NCBI GenBank assembly: GCA_035934405.1
Contig: DASYXW010000031.1
Coordinates: 58,331 to 122,330, forward strand
Direction: 5' to 3'
Origin: DASYXW01 sp035934405
GTDB taxonomy: Bacteria; Acidobacteriota; Terriglobia; UBA7540
DNA: 64,000 nucleotides
In this document: positions 17,984 to 28,599 of the stretch, piece after piece
Position numbering within the stretch: the stretch's first letter is position 1
Layout: each line of letters starts with the position of its first letter
Made by a program: the position numbers and the translations under genes
The notes under the pieces: model-generated
The model's input: only the letters and a program-made list of their open reading frames with translations
The model's database searches: none
What the model was told of the DNA's origin: nothing

Positions 17984-18411
17984 TTCCCCTCGCTCGCTCC
18001 GTCCGCCTCGCCGTAATACTCCACAAAAAGGTCCGGCGTCTCGTACAACCTGATTCGATGCAGCCGCGCGAACGTGAGTTTCGGCGCGAGCAGCTTCCAC
18101 ACTTCAACGGCGATATTCTCGGTGGTCGGAATCGTCGTGGCAAACACCGGCACTTCCTTGTTCAGAAACTTGTGATCCATCACTTGCATCACTTCTTCTT
18201 CCAGCAGTTGCTTCAGGTCCTTGAGGTCAAGCACCATGCCGGTCCGCGGATTCATTTCGCCGCCAACCGTTACCTCCAGCACATAATTGTGTCCGTGCCC
18301 GTGAGGATTCGCGCACTTGCCGAATAGACGCCGGTTCTCTTCCTCGCTGAGCGTCGAATTGTGGTAATAGTGCGAGGCGGAAAATTCCGCCCGTCGCGTG
18401 ATGTAGATCAT
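17980..18411 (-). CDS. 6-pyruvoyl-tetrahydropterin synthase-like protein (PTPS-II type)
   Basis: A 143-residue T-fold enzyme closely resembling the biopterin-type PTPS. Zinc ligands are His14, His39 and His41; the catalytic Cys33 is in GKCANPHGHGHNY (C-x5-HGH); Asp79-His80 (MDHKFLN) and Glu124 (YETP) complete the expected active site. The expected reaction is dihydroneopterin triphosphate to 6-pyruvoyl-tetrahydropterin. I chose ATG 18411 because GGAGGAG lies 8 bases upstream; ATG 18417 is too close to that site. No queC, queE or other queuosine gene is in the window, which favours a biopterin-type role over QueD. Confidence 0.87.
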   Translation of the reverse strand: MIYITRRAEFSASHYYHNSTLSEEENRRLFGKCANPHGHGHNYVLEVTVGGEMNPRTGMVLDLKDLKQLLEEEVMQVMDHKFLNKEVPVFATTIPTTENIAVEVWKLLAPKLTFARLHRIRLYETPDLFVEYYGEADGASEGK

Positions 18412-18433
18412 TGCCATTCTCCTCCGGGCCGCG

Positions 18434-19540
18434 CTAAATCCGGTCCGTCGTTGAATATCGTCGGCCTTTCCATCGAACGCTGCCGTGCCAGCCGTGAATG
18501 CCCGTTGAATTGAGCAACAGCATGGCAAAGAGGGCCGCGCCCGGCAACAGGTACGCCGCGAGTCTGGGATCGAATCCCTGTGAGCGGAGCGCCTGGCCGT
18601 ACCTCCAGTGTTCCGTGAATGTCGCAAGGAGGCACGCCGCCGCCGCGCCGACCGTGAACGCGCTCGCATGGCCCAGGACAATCCAAATGCCGAGAGCGAT
18701 GAAGACGAAGGGCGCAGCCAGGTCCAGGAACCACGCTACCGCCAGGGCGCCAAGAATCTTTCCCAGATTGCGCTCGTACAGCAAGTAGAGATTCTTGGTC
18801 CAACCTTCCCACATTTCTGAGAACGTTCGGTACATGCGCGTTCGCACCCATGGCGCGCCCGGCAGAAAGAGCAGCCGACCGCCTTTTAATTTGACGCGCC
18901 GGGCGAGCGCCACGTCTTCAAGGATTTCATTCCGCACCGCCTCGTGTCCGCCGACGCGCTCGTACACTTCGCGCCGGATCAGCATGTACTGGCCGTTCGC
19001 CGCGGCGGCGGGCGACGCCGGAGCGTTCACGTCCTCAAAGCGGAATCGTCGCGCCAGCTCGACGTACACCCGCGGGATAACGGCCTTCTCCCACCAGGTC
19101 TCTGTCACTTGGCCGGGCGAGACCGACAGCAGGTCAATGCCTTCGGTCTCGGCGCGCGCGAGAAGCGTGGCGAGACTGCCCGGCAGGTGCTCGGTGTCCG
19201 CGTCAGTGAAAAGCAGCCAATCGCCCGACGCTGCCGCTGCGCCGGTCGCGAGGGCGTAACACTTGCCGAGCCAGCCATCGGGCAGCTCGTCCACACGGAC
19301 GACGCGCAGCGCTGGTACCCCTTTCTGCAAGCCGCCGAGGATTTCGCTCGTCCCGTCCGTGGACTGGTCATCCACGACGATGATTTCCTCCACATTGTTC
19401 TGAGCTGCAGCCGACCGCACGCATCGCGCGATATTGTGTTCTTCATTGCGGGCGGGAATAATGACCGAAACCGCTCTTCGCTCTGAGGCTCTTTCCGCAA
19501 AGCCGGGCGTCCCAGGCTGGTTCACCCAGTGCCTCTCCAC
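18434..19540 (-). CDS. Glycosyltransferase family 2 with C-terminal membrane segments (HpnB/CrtQ-like)
   Basis: A 368-residue GT-A enzyme. The nucleotide-sugar motifs are VIIPARNEE near residue 26, VVDDQSTDGT near 55, FTDADTEH (DxD) near 110 and ILEDVALARRVK near 215; three or four hydrophobic segments follow from about 265. This domain order matches hopanoid- or carotenoid-associated glycosyltransferases. The start is a GTG at 19540 without a strong ribosome site; a GTG five codons later is possible. Being first in the pterin gene run, it might glycosylate a pterin or a lipid; neither is shown by sequence. Confidence 0.82.
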   Translation of the reverse strand: MERHWVNQPGTPGFAERASERRAVSVIIPARNEEHNIARCVRSAAAQNNVEEIIVVDDQSTDGTSEILGGLQKGVPALRVVRVDELPDGWLGKCYALATGAAAASGDWLLFTDADTEHLPGSLATLLARAETEGIDLLSVSPGQVTETWWEKAVIPRVYVELARRFRFEDVNAPASPAAAANGQYMLIRREVYERVGGHEAVRNEILEDVALARRVKLKGGRLLFLPGAPWVRTRMYRTFSEMWEGWTKNLYLLYERNLGKILGALAVAWFLDLAAPFVFIALGIWIVLGHASAFTVGAAAACLLATFTEHWRYGQALRSQGFDPRLAAYLLPGAALFAMLLLNSTGIHGWHGSVRWKGRRYSTTDRI

Positions 19541-19839
19541 GGCAACTGCCGAGACCAGAACCGCATCTCAAATCTTAGGCTAACTGCCAAGTTTTCAATA
19601 TGTTGACGGCTTTCTAGGCGATCGGCAAAGATAAAGCATGGGTTTTCAATCACTTGACGGCTTTGATTGCAGAGTCTCGAAGCTTGTACTGATTCCAAAG
19701 GACATTCAGGGTTTGTTTTTCCAAAGCAAGAACTTCTTTCTCGCTTGAACTCGGCCCTTGGTTGCAACCGCGTCGCTGAAGAACGCTGCCCGCCGTGAGC
19801 CATCTCGACATGACACCCATTATAGGCGACAATGCCGCC
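19541..19839. other. Intergenic region with short direct repeats
   Basis: No gene is supported here. 19593-19613 and 19641-19662 share GTTTTCAAT, a 4-base variable part, and TGACGGCTTT. 19689-19711 matches part of a motif also found at 33419-33444 and 52418-52442 (see findings). A heptamer-like trace lies at 19563-19578. The region should hold promoters for the divergent glycosyltransferase and thioredoxin genes, but no clear sigma-70 box is evident. Confidence 0.6.
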
Positions 19840-20379
19840 ATGAGCAAGAAAAGCTGGCCTTACCTCATCGCGGTCCTGCTGATCGTTGGCGGGTCGACGC
19901 TCGTGGCGCTGTGGCCCGCGTCGCCCCACGCGGTCGAGATTGGCGAGAGCGCGCCGGACTTCGCGCTGCCGGTGTTCTCGGGCACCGAGCAGAGTACGAT
20001 CAACCTGCGCGATTACCGCGGGCACGTCGTGCTGGTGAATTTTTGGGCTACCTGGTGCCCGCCTTGTGTTGAAGAAACGCCGAGCCTGGAGAAGTTCGCC
20101 GAGCAGGTGCGGCCGCTCGGGGTGGACGTTGTCGGCGTCAGCGTCAACCAGAATGCGGCCGACTTGCAGAAGTTCGTGACCGAGTATCATCTCAGCTTCA
20201 TCATCGCTCGCGACCCCCTTCAAACCTTGTCGCACCGCTATGGCACCTACCAGTTCCCCGAAACTTACATCCTCGACCGCCAGGGCCGCCTCGCCTCCAA
20301 GATCATCAGCAACATCGACTGGGAAGACCCGCGCATCCTCAGTTTTGTCCGCGACCTGGCACAGCCGGGGAAGTCGTAG
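19840..20379 (+). CDS. TlpA/ResA-like membrane-anchored thioredoxin
   Basis: A 179-residue protein with one N-terminal membrane anchor (residues 7-26) and a periplasmic thioredoxin domain. The redox motif WATWCPPC has Cys73 and Cys76; VNFWATWC and the cis-Pro region QFPETYILD are conserved in the TlpA/ResA/DsbE group. Such proteins reduce apocytochrome c or other periplasmic disulfides, which would fit the c-type cytochrome elsewhere in the window. ATG 19840 is chosen because the anchor then begins at residue 7; an upstream in-frame start at 19795 adds a polar stretch. Confidence 0.87.
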   Translation: MSKKSWPYLIAVLLIVGGSTLVALWPASPHAVEIGESAPDFALPVFSGTEQSTINLRDYRGHVVLVNFWATWCPPCVEETPSLEKFAEQVRPLGVDVVGVSVNQNAADLQKFVTEYHLSFIIARDPLQTLSHRYGTYQFPETYILDRQGRLASKIISNIDWEDPRILSFVRDLAQPGKS

Positions 20380-20386
20380 GAGGGAG

Positions 20387-20929
20387 TCAATCCGGCTCGA
20401 AGACCTTGCCTACAGGAAGAACGAACCCAGGCAACGCGAGTGAAGTGAGGTCTTCCTGCTCGCGGAAGATACGCGGGGGCTCGTATCCTTCTTTCCCGAG
20501 CCGGTACGCCTCGATGGCGCGCGCGTTAGGATCCACGATCCAGTATTCGGACACGCCAAACCGAGCATATGCCTTGAGCTTGGGGCCACGGTCGTTTCCG
20601 GCAGTGCTGGACGAAAGAACCTCGATCACGATGTCTGGGGTACCGCGGATCCAATCCTGCAAGATGTTGCGACGCTCGTTCAGCACGACGACAATGTCGG
20701 GCTCGAGCACGTCATGGTCACTCAGAATCACATCCAGGTAAGTGAACGCCACTCCCAGCGGGTGTTGTTTCAAGTACAGCAGCAACGGGAATAAACACCT
20801 GCCAACAATCCGCTGATGACTAACATAAGGCCAGAGCGTGGCCAGGACTTCTCCGTCCACGATCTCGTACCGTCGGTCACCGGGCAACTGGAGAAAGTCG
20901 GCGTGAGTGAACTTGGTGCTGATTCCCAT
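20387..20929 (-). CDS. Uma2 family (DUF820) endonuclease-like protein
   Basis: A 180-residue protein of the PD-(D/E)xK superfamily. The core has YEIVDGEVLA near residue 22, LEPDIVVVLN near 88, then GTPDIVIEVLSSST with the Asp and Glu of the active site and a following Lys (KLKAYARFGVSEYWIVDP). Uma2 proteins occur widely in cyanobacteria and Acidobacteria as solitary genes with no proven function. The terminator of the radical SAM gene lies upstream, so it is likely a separate transcription unit. A 16-base sequence (CCGGCGCGTTGAAACA) is repeated in tandem at about 20961-20992 between the two. Confidence 0.87.
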   Translation of the reverse strand: MGISTKFTHADFLQLPGDRRYEIVDGEVLATLWPYVSHQRIVGRCLFPLLLYLKQHPLGVAFTYLDVILSDHDVLEPDIVVVLNERRNILQDWIRGTPDIVIEVLSSSTAGNDRGPKLKAYARFGVSEYWIVDPNARAIEAYRLGKEGYEPPRIFREQEDLTSLALPGFVLPVGKVFEPD

Positions 20930-20987
20930 GAGCGGATTATAACACCGTAAGAACGACGGTCCGGCGCGTTGAAACATCCGGCGCGTT

Positions 20988-21027
20988 GAAACAAAAAGGG
21001 CCGTCCCAATCTTCAGGACAGCCCTTT
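20988..21027 (-). terminator. Rho-independent terminator of the radical SAM gene
   Basis: On the minus strand after the stop at 21051, AAAGGGC-T-GTCC pairs with GGAC-G-GCCCTTT (about 12 pairs with one G-T pair and a loop of roughly 8-9 bases) and is followed by TTGTTT. Position and form fit an intrinsic terminator. Confidence 0.8.
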
Positions 21028-21050
21028 GGAGCCGAGACCGCCGATCGCTT

Positions 21051-23180
<2,130 letters not shown>

Positions 23181-23379
23181 TTTTTACACCTCTCTTGTGA
23201 GATGACGATGTCATCCCGTTAAAACTGCGCCCCAGCGACCTTCATAGTAGGGGACATATTGACTGGGCGTTAAGGACTTTGCGGCGAACGGTTGCATTGG
23301 TGGGTTGGACGGCGCAAAAGCCGACGCGAATGGTCACAGAAGCATTTTCTTGGAAATCAGGGCTTTGGGCCGGAATAAC

Positions 23380-24276
23380 TCAGCCACCGAACCGAGCCAC
23401 TCCGCTCCCTACCCACCTGACCGGGCCGGCCAGCCGGACCTCGCCACCGCAGGGCCACGCGACCTCCAGCGAACCGGCAAGTGTCCGGACACGAACCCGC
23501 CGCCCGGTGCGGCCCGCGAGCACACCGGCAACGACCGCGGCGCAACTGCCGGTTCCTGATGACAGCGTCCGACCCACTCCGCGCTCCCAGAAGCGCACTT
23601 CAATCTCGCGTCTCGAAATCACTCTCACGAACTCCACGTTGGTGCGGTTCGGAAAGACCGGGTTCAGCTCGATTTCGCGACCGAGCTTCTTCCAGTTCAT
23701 ACGTTCAAAGCCGTCGACGAAGAGCGTACAGTGTGGATTGCCCATTGAGGTCACGGTGACCGGTATTTCGCCCCGCCGGGTCGGAAGGGGGAAGCCCACG
23801 ATGCGCCCGCGCTGGTGGCCGCAATGAAACGGGACCTTGCCGGGCGCCAGAATCGGCTGGCCCATACGGACGATGTAGCCTCGCTCGCGATGCGGACTTC
23901 CGGAACCAGCGAAACCGGCGCTCACGACGCGCAACCCGGCGGCCGTTTCAAGACGCATCCCGCGCACCCTGCCGGTCTTCGAGCCCAGCCAGGCAGCAGC
24001 ACAGCGGATCCCGTTGCCCGACATCTCAGCCTCACTACCGTCGGCGTTGAAGAACCGGACGCAAGCCAGGTTCCGGGCGTGCTCGGGCGGCAGGATAACG
24101 AGCAGGCCATCGCTTGCCGGACCGCGCCTTGGGCGGCAGAGGGCTCGCGCTAAGCGGCGGAACCTCGCAGTAGCCGCTGGCGCCCGGGGCGACGGTGGAA
24201 ATTGCAGATGGTCGCTGGCGACGACGGTCCAGGTGTTGCCGGCAGCATCGAACTTCGTGAAAGGGATCTCGATCAT
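23380..24276 (-). CDS. dapF: Diaminopimelate epimerase-like protein with altered active site
   Basis: A 298-residue two-lobe PLP-independent racemase fold. The first catalytic Cys is kept in SGNGIRC (Cys92). The second motif reads RTLSSGTGSCAA, where the usual ACGTGA Cys is replaced by Ser240; Cys245 is the non-catalytic one. The epimerase normally converts LL- to meso-diaminopimelate for lysine and peptidoglycan. With one thiol missing it may be impaired, specialised or use another substrate. Other family positions such as ERGVG and NPHCTLFVD are kept. It overlaps the membrane glycosyltransferase gene by 4 bases. The family is certain, the activity less so. Confidence 0.82.
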   Translation of the reverse strand: MIEIPFTKFDAAGNTWTVVASDHLQFPPSPRAPAATARFRRLARALCRPRRGPASDGLLVILPPEHARNLACVRFFNADGSEAEMSGNGIRCAAAWLGSKTGRVRGMRLETAAGLRVVSAGFAGSGSPHRERGYIVRMGQPILAPGKVPFHCGHQRGRIVGFPLPTRRGEIPVTVTSMGNPHCTLFVDGFERMNWKKLGREIELNPVFPNRTNVEFVRVISRREIEVRFWERGVGRTLSSGTGSCAAVVAGVLAGRTGRRVRVRTLAGSLEVAWPCGGEVRLAGPVRWVGSGVARFGG

Positions 24277-25895
24277 GGCTTGCTCTCACGCCGGTACACG
24301 GTGACGGCCTCTTCGTCCGGAAAGTGGTACTCCTCGACCTTCCGGAAACTCGCAAAGGCGTCCGGGTAAGCGCGCATCAATTCATCCACGGGGTCGGCGG
24401 CGCCGCGGATGATCCAGCCGATGGAATCGAGAGGCGAACCCGCCGGCCATCCGGCCGGTCCAAGACGCAGTTGCCTCCAATACACTCGATTCACCTCACT
24501 CAGGGTCTGGTGGTAAGGAATACCGAGCGCCGGCAGTACGCACGGGTACTTTCCCAGCGCCAGCACGATCAACCGGCCGTCGTAATTCGCGCCGAAGAAT
24601 CGAATGAGCGCCTGCTCCGTCCCGGTGTGGCACGGCGTGTTCAGAAGACTCTCCTTCACCGTCGGCAATTCGTCGAGGCCGCGCTGGACGGCCGACGCGT
24701 TTTGACCGAGAACGACGGCCAGGATGACTGCCAGCAACCCGCGCCGCGCGCCGGCGGAGAGCCGGGCGCCAATCAGGAAGCTCGGGAAAAGAGCGGCGGC
24801 CGGCAGCATTTCGAGTCCATAGCGAAGGTTGTAATAGGCGTGCGGGAAGAGTGTTGGCACGTAGATCGGAACGGCAGCGTGCGCCATGGACTGTACGTAA
24901 AACGGCAACGGCACGAGCAGCAGTAACGCGGCAGCGCGCCGCCTTCGTTCACCCCGGGTGACCACCCACGCAATGAGGCCGAGCAACGCGAGTTCGAGCA
25001 GCCAGACGCCCATCACGAGCTTGCAGTCTTCGACGTAATAGCGAAGCGACAGCAGCCAACTGCCGTCGGTGGGATACCGGAAACCGGTGGTCGCGACCTG
25101 GTGGGCGTAAATGGCCTGGGCGGAATAAGGTCCGTTGTAGAACTCGATGGGATTGCCGAACCGGTGAACGTTGTGCGCCAGCCACAACACCGGCGCCGCA
25201 CCGGCGATCGCTGAGAAGAGGATCGTCCGGCGCAGGCGGACCACCCATGCGCCGGACGGCACAAGCAGCACAAAAAGCGCGGCGAAGGGAAGCAGAAACC
25301 AGCCGTCATAGCGGGTGAGCACGCCGAAAAAGGCGGCAAAGCCTGCGCCCACGAGCGCCAGGGCGGTGCCGCGCTGAGAAAAACGGAACAGACAGTAGGC
25401 GACAAGGATCGCCCACATCATTGCCAAGGGCTCCGTCAGCGGTGTGGCCGCCGTATAGAGCATGTTGGCACACAGCAGAAAGCCGGCGAGCGCGGCGAGA
25501 CCGGCTTCGATGTTGAGGTTCATCTCCAGGCCCAGGCGGAAGACAAACCAGGCGGCGACCGCAAACGCGACGGTCGAGACGAGGCTGCCGGCCAGTCCCG
25601 TGCGCCAAAGGTGGTCATCGATCGCCAGCGGCGCAACGACAAGATGATAGAGCGGCAGCCACGCGGTGCCGATCTCTTCATAGCCCGGCGTGAGCGAATC
25701 CACCAGGCGTCGGGCGCCCTCCATGTGCGCCAGGGCGTCGCCGTAAAGGTCGGTGAGGCCGCGAGAGTAGAAGACATGCAGGCTGGCGGAGGAAATCAGA
25801 ACGATTCCGGCCGCTACGGACCAGCGGAACCAACCGGGCCGCGAAGCGGGAGCGCCGCCGTTGCCGGGCGCGGCGGCCCTGAGAGGCTCAGACAT
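24273..25895 (-). CDS. Polytopic membrane glycosyltransferase-like protein (GT-C type)
   Basis: A 540-residue membrane protein with about eleven hydrophobic segments. An early extracytoplasmic loop has LYGDALAHMEGARRLVDSL with the Asp typical of GT-C catalytic loops, and GTAWLPLYHL resembles PMT/ArnT-type proteins. The C-terminus is soluble. It probably transfers a sugar from a lipid carrier at the periplasmic face; the acceptor is unknown. It starts within the last bases of the PfkB gene (ATG 25895 against the stop at 25888) and overlaps dapF by 4 bases, so it sits in the middle of a tightly packed run. Confidence 0.75.
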   Translation of the reverse strand: MSEPLRAAAPGNGGAPASRPGWFRWSVAAGIVLISSASLHVFYSRGLTDLYGDALAHMEGARRLVDSLTPGYEEIGTAWLPLYHLVVAPLAIDDHLWRTGLAGSLVSTVAFAVAAWFVFRLGLEMNLNIEAGLAALAGFLLCANMLYTAATPLTEPLAMMWAILVAYCLFRFSQRGTALALVGAGFAAFFGVLTRYDGWFLLPFAALFVLLVPSGAWVVRLRRTILFSAIAGAAPVLWLAHNVHRFGNPIEFYNGPYSAQAIYAHQVATTGFRYPTDGSWLLSLRYYVEDCKLVMGVWLLELALLGLIAWVVTRGERRRRAAALLLLVPLPFYVQSMAHAAVPIYVPTLFPHAYYNLRYGLEMLPAAALFPSFLIGARLSAGARRGLLAVILAVVLGQNASAVQRGLDELPTVKESLLNTPCHTGTEQALIRFFGANYDGRLIVLALGKYPCVLPALGIPYHQTLSEVNRVYWRQLRLGPAGWPAGSPLDSIGWIIRGAADPVDELMRAYPDAFASFRKVEEYHFPDEEAVTVYRRESKP

Positions 25896-26793
25896 CAAAG
25901 TGCGTCATGATCTTGAACTCGTTAAAGCGCCCTTCGATCTCCTGCGGCGTGAGCCGCAGCAGGCGCGCAAGGCCGAACTCTTCCACGGCGAAGCTCGCCA
26001 TGACCGAGCCATAGACGAGCGCGCGCCGCAGGTTCGCCTCACTGAGATCACCTGTTCGCGCCAGGTGCCCCATGAATCCGCCGGCGAAGGTGTCGCCGGC
26101 GCCGGTGGGGTCGTGAACCTGTTCGAGGGGATAGCCGGGCGCGAAGAAGATCGAGCCGTTCTGGAACAAGCAAGCGCCGTATTCACCGCGTTTCACGACG
26201 AGCGCCCGCGGACCGCGGGTGAGGATGTCGGCGGCGGCGCGGCGAAGGTTCTCAATACCGGAGAGCATTCGGGCTTCGACCTCGTTGATCACCAGCAAGT
26301 TCACCGCCGCCAGGGTTTGCTTCAGCTCCTCAGGCGCGCCCTTGATCCAGTAATTCATTGTGTCGCACGCCACCAGCCGCGCCCGCGGAAGCTGCCGGCG
26401 CACGTGAAGTTGCAGGGCCGGTTGGATATTCGCCAGGAACACAAACTCGCTTTCGAGGTACGGCGCCGGAAGCTTGGGCGCAAAGTGCTCGAACACGTTG
26501 AGCTCGGTCGAGAGCGTCCGCGCCTCGTTCATGTCGCCGGTGTACTCGCCTCGCCAGCGAAAGGTCTTCCCCGGTGCGCGCTCAATTCCCGCCGTATCGA
26601 TCGCGCGTCCGGCAAAGGCGCGCATTTGCTGGTCGCCGAAATCCTCCCCGACCACGGCCACCACGTTGACCGGCGCGAAGTAGCTGGCGGTGATGGAAAA
26701 ATAGGTTGCCGCGCCGCCGAGAATCTCCTCAGCTTCGCCGAAAGGCGTCTTTAAGGAGTCAAAAGCCACCGAACCCACGACGAGTACTGCCAT
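25888..26793 (-). CDS. PfkB family sugar/nucleoside kinase
   Basis: A 301-residue ribokinase-fold kinase. The first half contains GGAATYFSIT near residue 26 and GEDFGD, and the C-terminal signature DPTGAGDTFAGGFMGHL (about 229-245) supplies the anion hole and catalytic Asp. ADP/ATP-dependent phosphorylation of a sugar or nucleoside is expected. It follows the MTA phosphorylase gene after 30 bases, which suggests nucleoside or ribose-1-phosphate salvage, possibly adenosine kinase-like, but the exact substrate is not settled. Confidence 0.87.
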   Translation of the reverse strand: MAVLVVGSVAFDSLKTPFGEAEEILGGAATYFSITASYFAPVNVVAVVGEDFGDQQMRAFAGRAIDTAGIERAPGKTFRWRGEYTGDMNEARTLSTELNVFEHFAPKLPAPYLESEFVFLANIQPALQLHVRRQLPRARLVACDTMNYWIKGAPEELKQTLAAVNLLVINEVEARMLSGIENLRRAAADILTRGPRALVVKRGEYGACLFQNGSIFFAPGYPLEQVHDPTGAGDTFAGGFMGHLARTGDLSEANLRRALVYGSVMASFAVEEFGLARLLRLTPQEIEGRFNEFKIMTHFDV

Positions 26794-26823
26794 CTGGGAT
26801 TGCTTTCGCCTTTCTTGATGAAG

Positions 26824-27687
26824 CTACGCCAGATACTTCCCCACCAGCAGCGCCAGCTTCTTCCTGGTGCGAGCCGGAATCTTCTTCCGATCCGTCATGA
26901 TCGCATGGGCCAGGGCCGACCCGCACTTGCAGTGGCGATCGGTCGCCAGGCTCCGAACCGCGAGCCGGATGATTTTCTGGGCGTTCTCGACGTTTCGGTT
27001 GAGGTATTCGATCACCTGGTTCACGGTTACGGCATCATGCTGCGGATGCCAGCAATCGTAATCGGTCACCATGGCGAGCGTAGCGTAGCAGATCTCGGCC
27101 TCGCGCGAGAGCTTCGCTTCCTGCAGGTTGGTCATGCCGATGACGTCCATGCCCCAGGCGCGGTAAGCATTCGACTCCGCTTTAGTGGAGAAAGCCGGGC
27201 CTTCCATACAGACGTAGGTCCCGCCAGTGTGATAGCTCACGCCGCCCGCGGCGCAAGCCTGCGCCAGGCTCTTCTGCAACGCCGGGCAAACGGGGTCCGC
27301 GAAACCGACGTGCGCTACGATTCCGCCGCCAAAGAAAGTCGAGGCGCGCGCCTGGGTGCGGTCGAAAAACTGCGATGGCAGCACCATGTCGAGCGGCTTG
27401 AAGTCTTCGCGCAGCGAGCCCACCGCGCTCACCGAAAGAATGCGCTCCACGCCCAGCTTTTTCATGCCATAAATGTTGGCGCGGAAATTCAACTCCGAGG
27501 GCAGCAGGACGTGACCGCGTCCGTGCCGCGCCAGGAACGCGACTGAGTGTCCCTCCAGTTTCCCCACCCGGTAGGTGTCCGACGGCTTGCCAAAGGGCGT
27601 CGCGACGCGCACGTCGCGCGCGCGCTCGAGGCCAGGCATGTGGGAAAGACCACTGCCGCCGATGATGCCGATTTCGACCTTAGGCAT
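26824..27687 (-). CDS. mtnP: S-methyl-5'-thioadenosine phosphorylase
   Basis: A 287-residue protein of the PNP/MTAP trimeric family: IGIIGGSGL at the N-terminus, RHGRGH near 53, CMEGPAFSTKAES near 165 and GMTNLQEAKLSREAEICYATLAMVTDYDCW near 185. It cleaves methylthioadenosine to adenine and 5-methylthioribose-1-phosphate, salvaging the sulfur and purine. The leader directly before ATG 27687 is a heptamer array (27690-27719), so no Shine-Dalgarno is visible; translation may depend on the upstream gene or on leaderless-type initiation. It precedes the PfkB kinase gene in the same run. Confidence 0.92.
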   Translation of the reverse strand: MPKVEIGIIGGSGLSHMPGLERARDVRVATPFGKPSDTYRVGKLEGHSVAFLARHGRGHVLLPSELNFRANIYGMKKLGVERILSVSAVGSLREDFKPLDMVLPSQFFDRTQARASTFFGGGIVAHVGFADPVCPALQKSLAQACAAGGVSYHTGGTYVCMEGPAFSTKAESNAYRAWGMDVIGMTNLQEAKLSREAEICYATLAMVTDYDCWHPQHDAVTVNQVIEYLNRNVENAQKIIRLAVRSLATDRHCKCGSALAHAIMTDRKKIPARTRKKLALLVGKYLA

Positions 27688-27689
27688 AA

Positions 27690-27719
27690 CAGTTGTCAGT
27701 TGTCGGTTGTCAGTTTTCG
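27690..27719. repeat. Heptamer array directly upstream of mtnP
   Basis: About four units of CAGTTGT/CGGTTGT with a 7-base period lie immediately before the mtnP start codon, replacing any normal ribosome binding site. No complementary partner is seen at the end of the preceding gene (stop at 27740). Confidence 0.85.
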
Positions 27720-27739
27720 CTTCCAACCTTGCCGTGGCA

Positions 27740-28570
27740 TCAATGGCTCAATTCCGCTGCTGTAATCTTGCCATCGTGTTTTGCCAGCTTTCCCCACGCT
27801 GTGCCAGCGTCATGCGGGAAAACGACCAGCACATCCTGCTCGACGAGTTGTGGAAGCAAGCGCTTCTTCGTTGCGAGTGTGTCCAGGGGATAAAGGTCGA
27901 AACCCATGATCCAGGGGTACGCCACATGAGCGCGCGTGGGCACGAGATCGGATATGAAAAGGGCGCGCTCGCCGTCCGACTCGATCCAGACGCCTTGCAG
28001 GTTTCGGGTGTGACCGGGGAGGACCTCCACCCGCACTCCCGGCGCGATTTCCTGATCGCCATTCAGAAACTCAGTTTGCGCTTCGGCCGGCTGAAAAAAC
28101 TCCTCCATGTAACTGGCGCGATCCCGTTCGGTCGGCGCGAGCGCGTGTTCCCACTCGCCGCGCTGGATGAAGTAACGGGCGCGCGGAAACGTGGAAACCG
28201 TCTTTGCGCCTTCGCGCCGCGTGTTCCAACCGCAATGGTCGAAATGGAGGTGAGTGTTGATGACGATGTCGATGTCGCCGGGCTGGCACCCGTGTTCCTG
28301 CAGCCCGTGCAGCAGTGTGGTCGGATGCTCGACGCCGTAAATGTCCGCGAACCGGGCATCGAACTTGTCACCGATGCCGGTCTCAATCACGATATTGTGC
28401 TTCCCCGTCCGCACCAACAGGCAGGTGAGGCCCAGCCGGACTCGGTTGCGCGAGTCCGCCGGAATTTCCTTTTCCCACAGAGTCTTGGGCACCACGCCGA
28501 ACATTTGCCCCCCGTCGAGCTTGAAAGCGCCGTCCGACAGCGCGAAGATTTCAAACCTGCCCAGTTTCAT
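27740..28570 (-). CDS. MBL-fold metallo-hydrolase
   Basis: A 276-residue metallo-beta-lactamase-fold hydrolase with the metal motif HLHFDHCG (near residue 107), then LPGHTRN, SDLVPTR and FPHDAG giving further metal ligands. It probably hydrolyses an ester or lactone; the fold is shared with lactonases and glyoxalase-like enzymes, so the substrate is undefined. ATG 28570 is preferred; the in-frame GTG at 28585 would add 5 residues. It is 29 bases from the methylmalonyl-CoA epimerase gene and lies in the same run. Confidence 0.85.
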   Translation of the reverse strand: MKLGRFEIFALSDGAFKLDGGQMFGVVPKTLWEKEIPADSRNRVRLGLTCLLVRTGKHNIVIETGIGDKFDARFADIYGVEHPTTLLHGLQEHGCQPGDIDIVINTHLHFDHCGWNTRREGAKTVSTFPRARYFIQRGEWEHALAPTERDRASYMEEFFQPAEAQTEFLNGDQEIAPGVRVEVLPGHTRNLQGVWIESDGERALFISDLVPTRAHVAYPWIMGFDLYPLDTLATKKRLLPQLVEQDVLVVFPHDAGTAWGKLAKHDGKITAAELSH

Positions 28571-28599
28571 GTGGCTCACCGTCACAACTTGTCGTTAGG

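Noticed and set aside
17555..18411. QueD genes for queuosine synthesis
   Set aside because: Both proteins have the C-x5-HGH pattern instead of C-x3-HGH and no queC or queE is near; a biopterin-type role is preferred.
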